NCBI GenBank assembly: GCA_959021945.1
Contig: CAUEYG010000105.1
Coordinates: 1 to 6,278, forward strand
DNA length: 6,278 nucleotides
DNA from: an uncultured Eubacteriales bacterium
GTDB lineage: Bacteria; Bacillota; Clostridia; Peptostreptococcales; Anaerovoracaceae
Direction of reading: 5' to 3'
A program made the translations under genes and the position numbers. Under the pieces are notes generated by a model. The model ran no database searches and was not told the DNA's origin. It saw only the letters and a list, made by a program, of their open reading frames with translations. This document shows positions 5,516 to 6,278 of the stretch, piece after piece; position 1 is the first letter of the stretch; the number at the start of each line of letters is the position of its first letter.

Positions 5516-5692
5516 ATGACACAGAGTCAATCACAACAAAACTGTTGGTAATTAGCTCAGTTTTTAGCATTTAACACTTTGGAGAATACGGTGGTCTATG
5601 AGGAGCTACTCTGTTTAAGGATACCATAGAAGAAGTAGCGTTACCTGACCATATGATGAAAAGTATTAGAACGACTTGAAGGAGGTGACCTT
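5516..5692 (+). pseudogene. Decayed small gene between the acetyltransferase and the winged-helix gene
   Basis: AAGGAG (5501-5506) overlaps the acetyltransferase stop and sits nine bases before ATG 5516, so a coupled gene is expected. The frame gives MTQSQSQQNCW and stops at TAA (5549-5551). It is then open again as LAQFLAFNTLENTVVYEELL until TAG 5627. A convincing continuation, LFKDTIEEVALPDHMMK, appears in the neighbouring frame (about 5611-5659), which ends at TGA 5677-5679. The first frame then resumes as VLERLEGGDL, reading in phase into the winged-helix gene. This looks like one small helical protein, or an N-terminal extension of the regulator, broken by one stop and two frame changes. 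I do not recognise the family. Intact translation would yield only 11 residues. Confidence 0.45.
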
Positions 5693-6127
5693 ATGAGCAA
5701 GATTCTTGTGTTGTCGGTATCAGATAATGAAGAGTATATTTTGGATAAAATCCTGACTATAATGGAAACGGGAATAGAAATGAAACAGTGTACGTTGGAT
5801 TCATCCAAGGCTGTAATCACATTTCCGGGGTTAGAGATTCGCTTAAAAGAACGGGCGGTATATCGTAATGAGCAGTTAACCTATCTGACCCATCGTGAAT
5901 TTGCTATCTTGACTTATTTGGCACATCACCCTGGCTGGGTATTTTCTGCCGGGCAGATCTATGAAGAAGTGTGGGGTGAGGATGGCGAAAACTGCGGAAC
6001 AGCTGTTGCCAGCGTCATTGGTCAGATCCGTAGAAAACTGACGCCGGATATGCCGAAAGCAGGCTATATCCGTACTGTCTTGGGGAGCGGATACAAATTT
6101 GAAGTTCCACAGGATATAGCAGAATAG
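5693..6127 (+). CDS. Receiver-less OmpR/PhoB-type winged-helix protein (144 aa)
   Basis: A perfect ribosome site (AAGGAGGTGA, 5679-5688) precedes ATG 5693. Residues about 44-138 form an OmpR/PhoB C-terminal DNA-binding domain: the strands LEIRLKERAVYRNEQLTYLT, then HREFAILTYLAHHPGWVFSA, then QIYEEVWG. The recognition helix is about 102-116 (GTAVASVIGQIRRKL) and the wing is YIRTVLGSGYKFEV (125-138). The first 40 residues are too short for a phospho-receiver domain and lack its aspartate pocket, so the protein is not a classic response regulator. Stand-alone winged-helix proteins of this kind are common on clostridial mobile elements. It is likely a cytosolic transcription factor, but its target is unknown. 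It may be reached by readthrough from the acetyltransferase, as I see no promoter directly in front. An intrinsic terminator follows. Confidence 0.82.
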   Translation: MSKILVLSVSDNEEYILDKILTIMETGIEMKQCTLDSSKAVITFPGLEIRLKERAVYRNEQLTYLTHREFAILTYLAHHPGWVFSAGQIYEEVWGEDGENCGTAVASVIGQIRRKLTPDMPKAGYIRTVLGSGYKFEVPQDIAE

Positions 6128-6169
6128 AACAAATCGAATCTTTTATCTGCGCATACTATGCAGAAGGCG

Positions 6170-6210
6170 AAAGCGGGAAACCTCTATAGGTCTCCTGCTT
6201 TTCCTTTTCT
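6170..6210 (+). terminator. Intrinsic terminator after the winged-helix gene
   Basis: AAGCGGGA (6171-6178) pairs with TCCTGCTT (6193-6200), including one G-T wobble. The inner ACC (6180-6182) pairs with GGT (6189-6191), leaving a 6-base loop. The stem leads into a pyrimidine run TTCCTTTTCTT. It lies 43 bases after the stop codon and should end the cassette transcript. Confidence 0.75.
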
Positions 6211-6234
6211 TAAAAATAGAGCGTGATTGTTGAG

Positions 6235-6256
6235 AATAGGCGTCATATAGGCGTAA
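6235..6256 (+). repeat. Tandem 11-bp direct repeat, possible operator
   Basis: Two adjacent 11-mers, AATAGGCGTCA (6235-6245) and TATAGGCGTAA (6246-6256), agree at nine of 11 positions and share ATAGGCGT. Head-to-tail sites with an 11-base period are the usual arrangement bound by OmpR/PhoB-type winged-helix proteins, and one is encoded just upstream. The link between them is inference. The window ends 22 bases later, so the gene that this might control is not visible. Confidence 0.4.
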
Positions 6257-6278
6257 AGGATATGTATAAAGCAAAAAG

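Noticed and set aside
6230..6258. Possible promoter with TTGAGA as -35
   Set aside because: At 16-18 bases downstream there is nothing close to TATAAT. Only the tandem repeat at 6235-6256 is supported.
6262..6278. ATG near the right edge as the start of a new gene
   Set aside because: The nearest purine-rich motif (AAAGGA, 6255-6260) is only one base away, too close to work as a ribosome site, and the window ends after five codons.
1..6278. Alternative genetic code (TAG or TGA read as amino acid)
   Set aside because: The in-frame TAG, TGA and TAA at 57, 4726 and 5549 are three different codons, and the intact genes also end at TGA, TAA and TAG. Local mutation is simpler.

Overview
The window looks like part of an integrated conjugative or mobilisable element from a low- to mid-GC Firmicute, most likely a gut clostridium (Lachnospiraceae/Oscillospiraceae type). 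The reasons are strong AGGAGG-type ribosome sites, a consensus SigA promoter, a YodL-domain protein of the kind carried by clostridial conjugative elements, and a cysteine-rich KTR gene like those beside tetracycline-resistance genes in Tn916-type elements. All credible genes are on the + strand. I see no tRNA, rRNA, CRISPR array, transposase or integrase.

Region 1 (1-4230) is an accessory operon of poorly characterised genes. It contains the tail of an upstream gene ending at an amber codon (57-59), an open in-frame stretch behind it (60-272), a YodL-domain protein (273-848), an 82-residue orphan (864-1112), an intrinsic terminator (1122-1166), a 788-residue orphan (1185-3551) and an overlapping 209-residue orphan (3544-4173). 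A 13-bp hairpin at 4188-4225 closes the block.

Region 2 (about 4230-5690) is visibly richer in A+T and is organised as a regulated antibiotic-resistance cassette. A near-consensus promoter (4299-4327) drives a leader with a 30-codon peptide and four successive terminator-like hairpins (4392-4630). A KTR zinc-ribbon gene broken by an in-frame TGA follows. Next comes an intact left-handed beta-helix acetyltransferase of the Vat/CatB xenobiotic acetyltransferase family (4869-5501). A further small gene, apparently decayed by a stop codon and frame changes, occupies 5516-5692.

Region 3 (5693-6278) encodes a receiver-less OmpR/PhoB-type winged-helix protein. It is followed by an intrinsic terminator and a tandem 11-bp repeat close to the window edge.

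The most interesting reading is that the acetyltransferase sits behind an elaborate attenuator of the kind that makes ribosome-protection and erm genes inducible by translation inhibitors. The KTR remnant suggests that the cassette was assembled from, or eroded out of, a tet-type resistance module. The two larger orphan proteins of region 1 have no function I can name.
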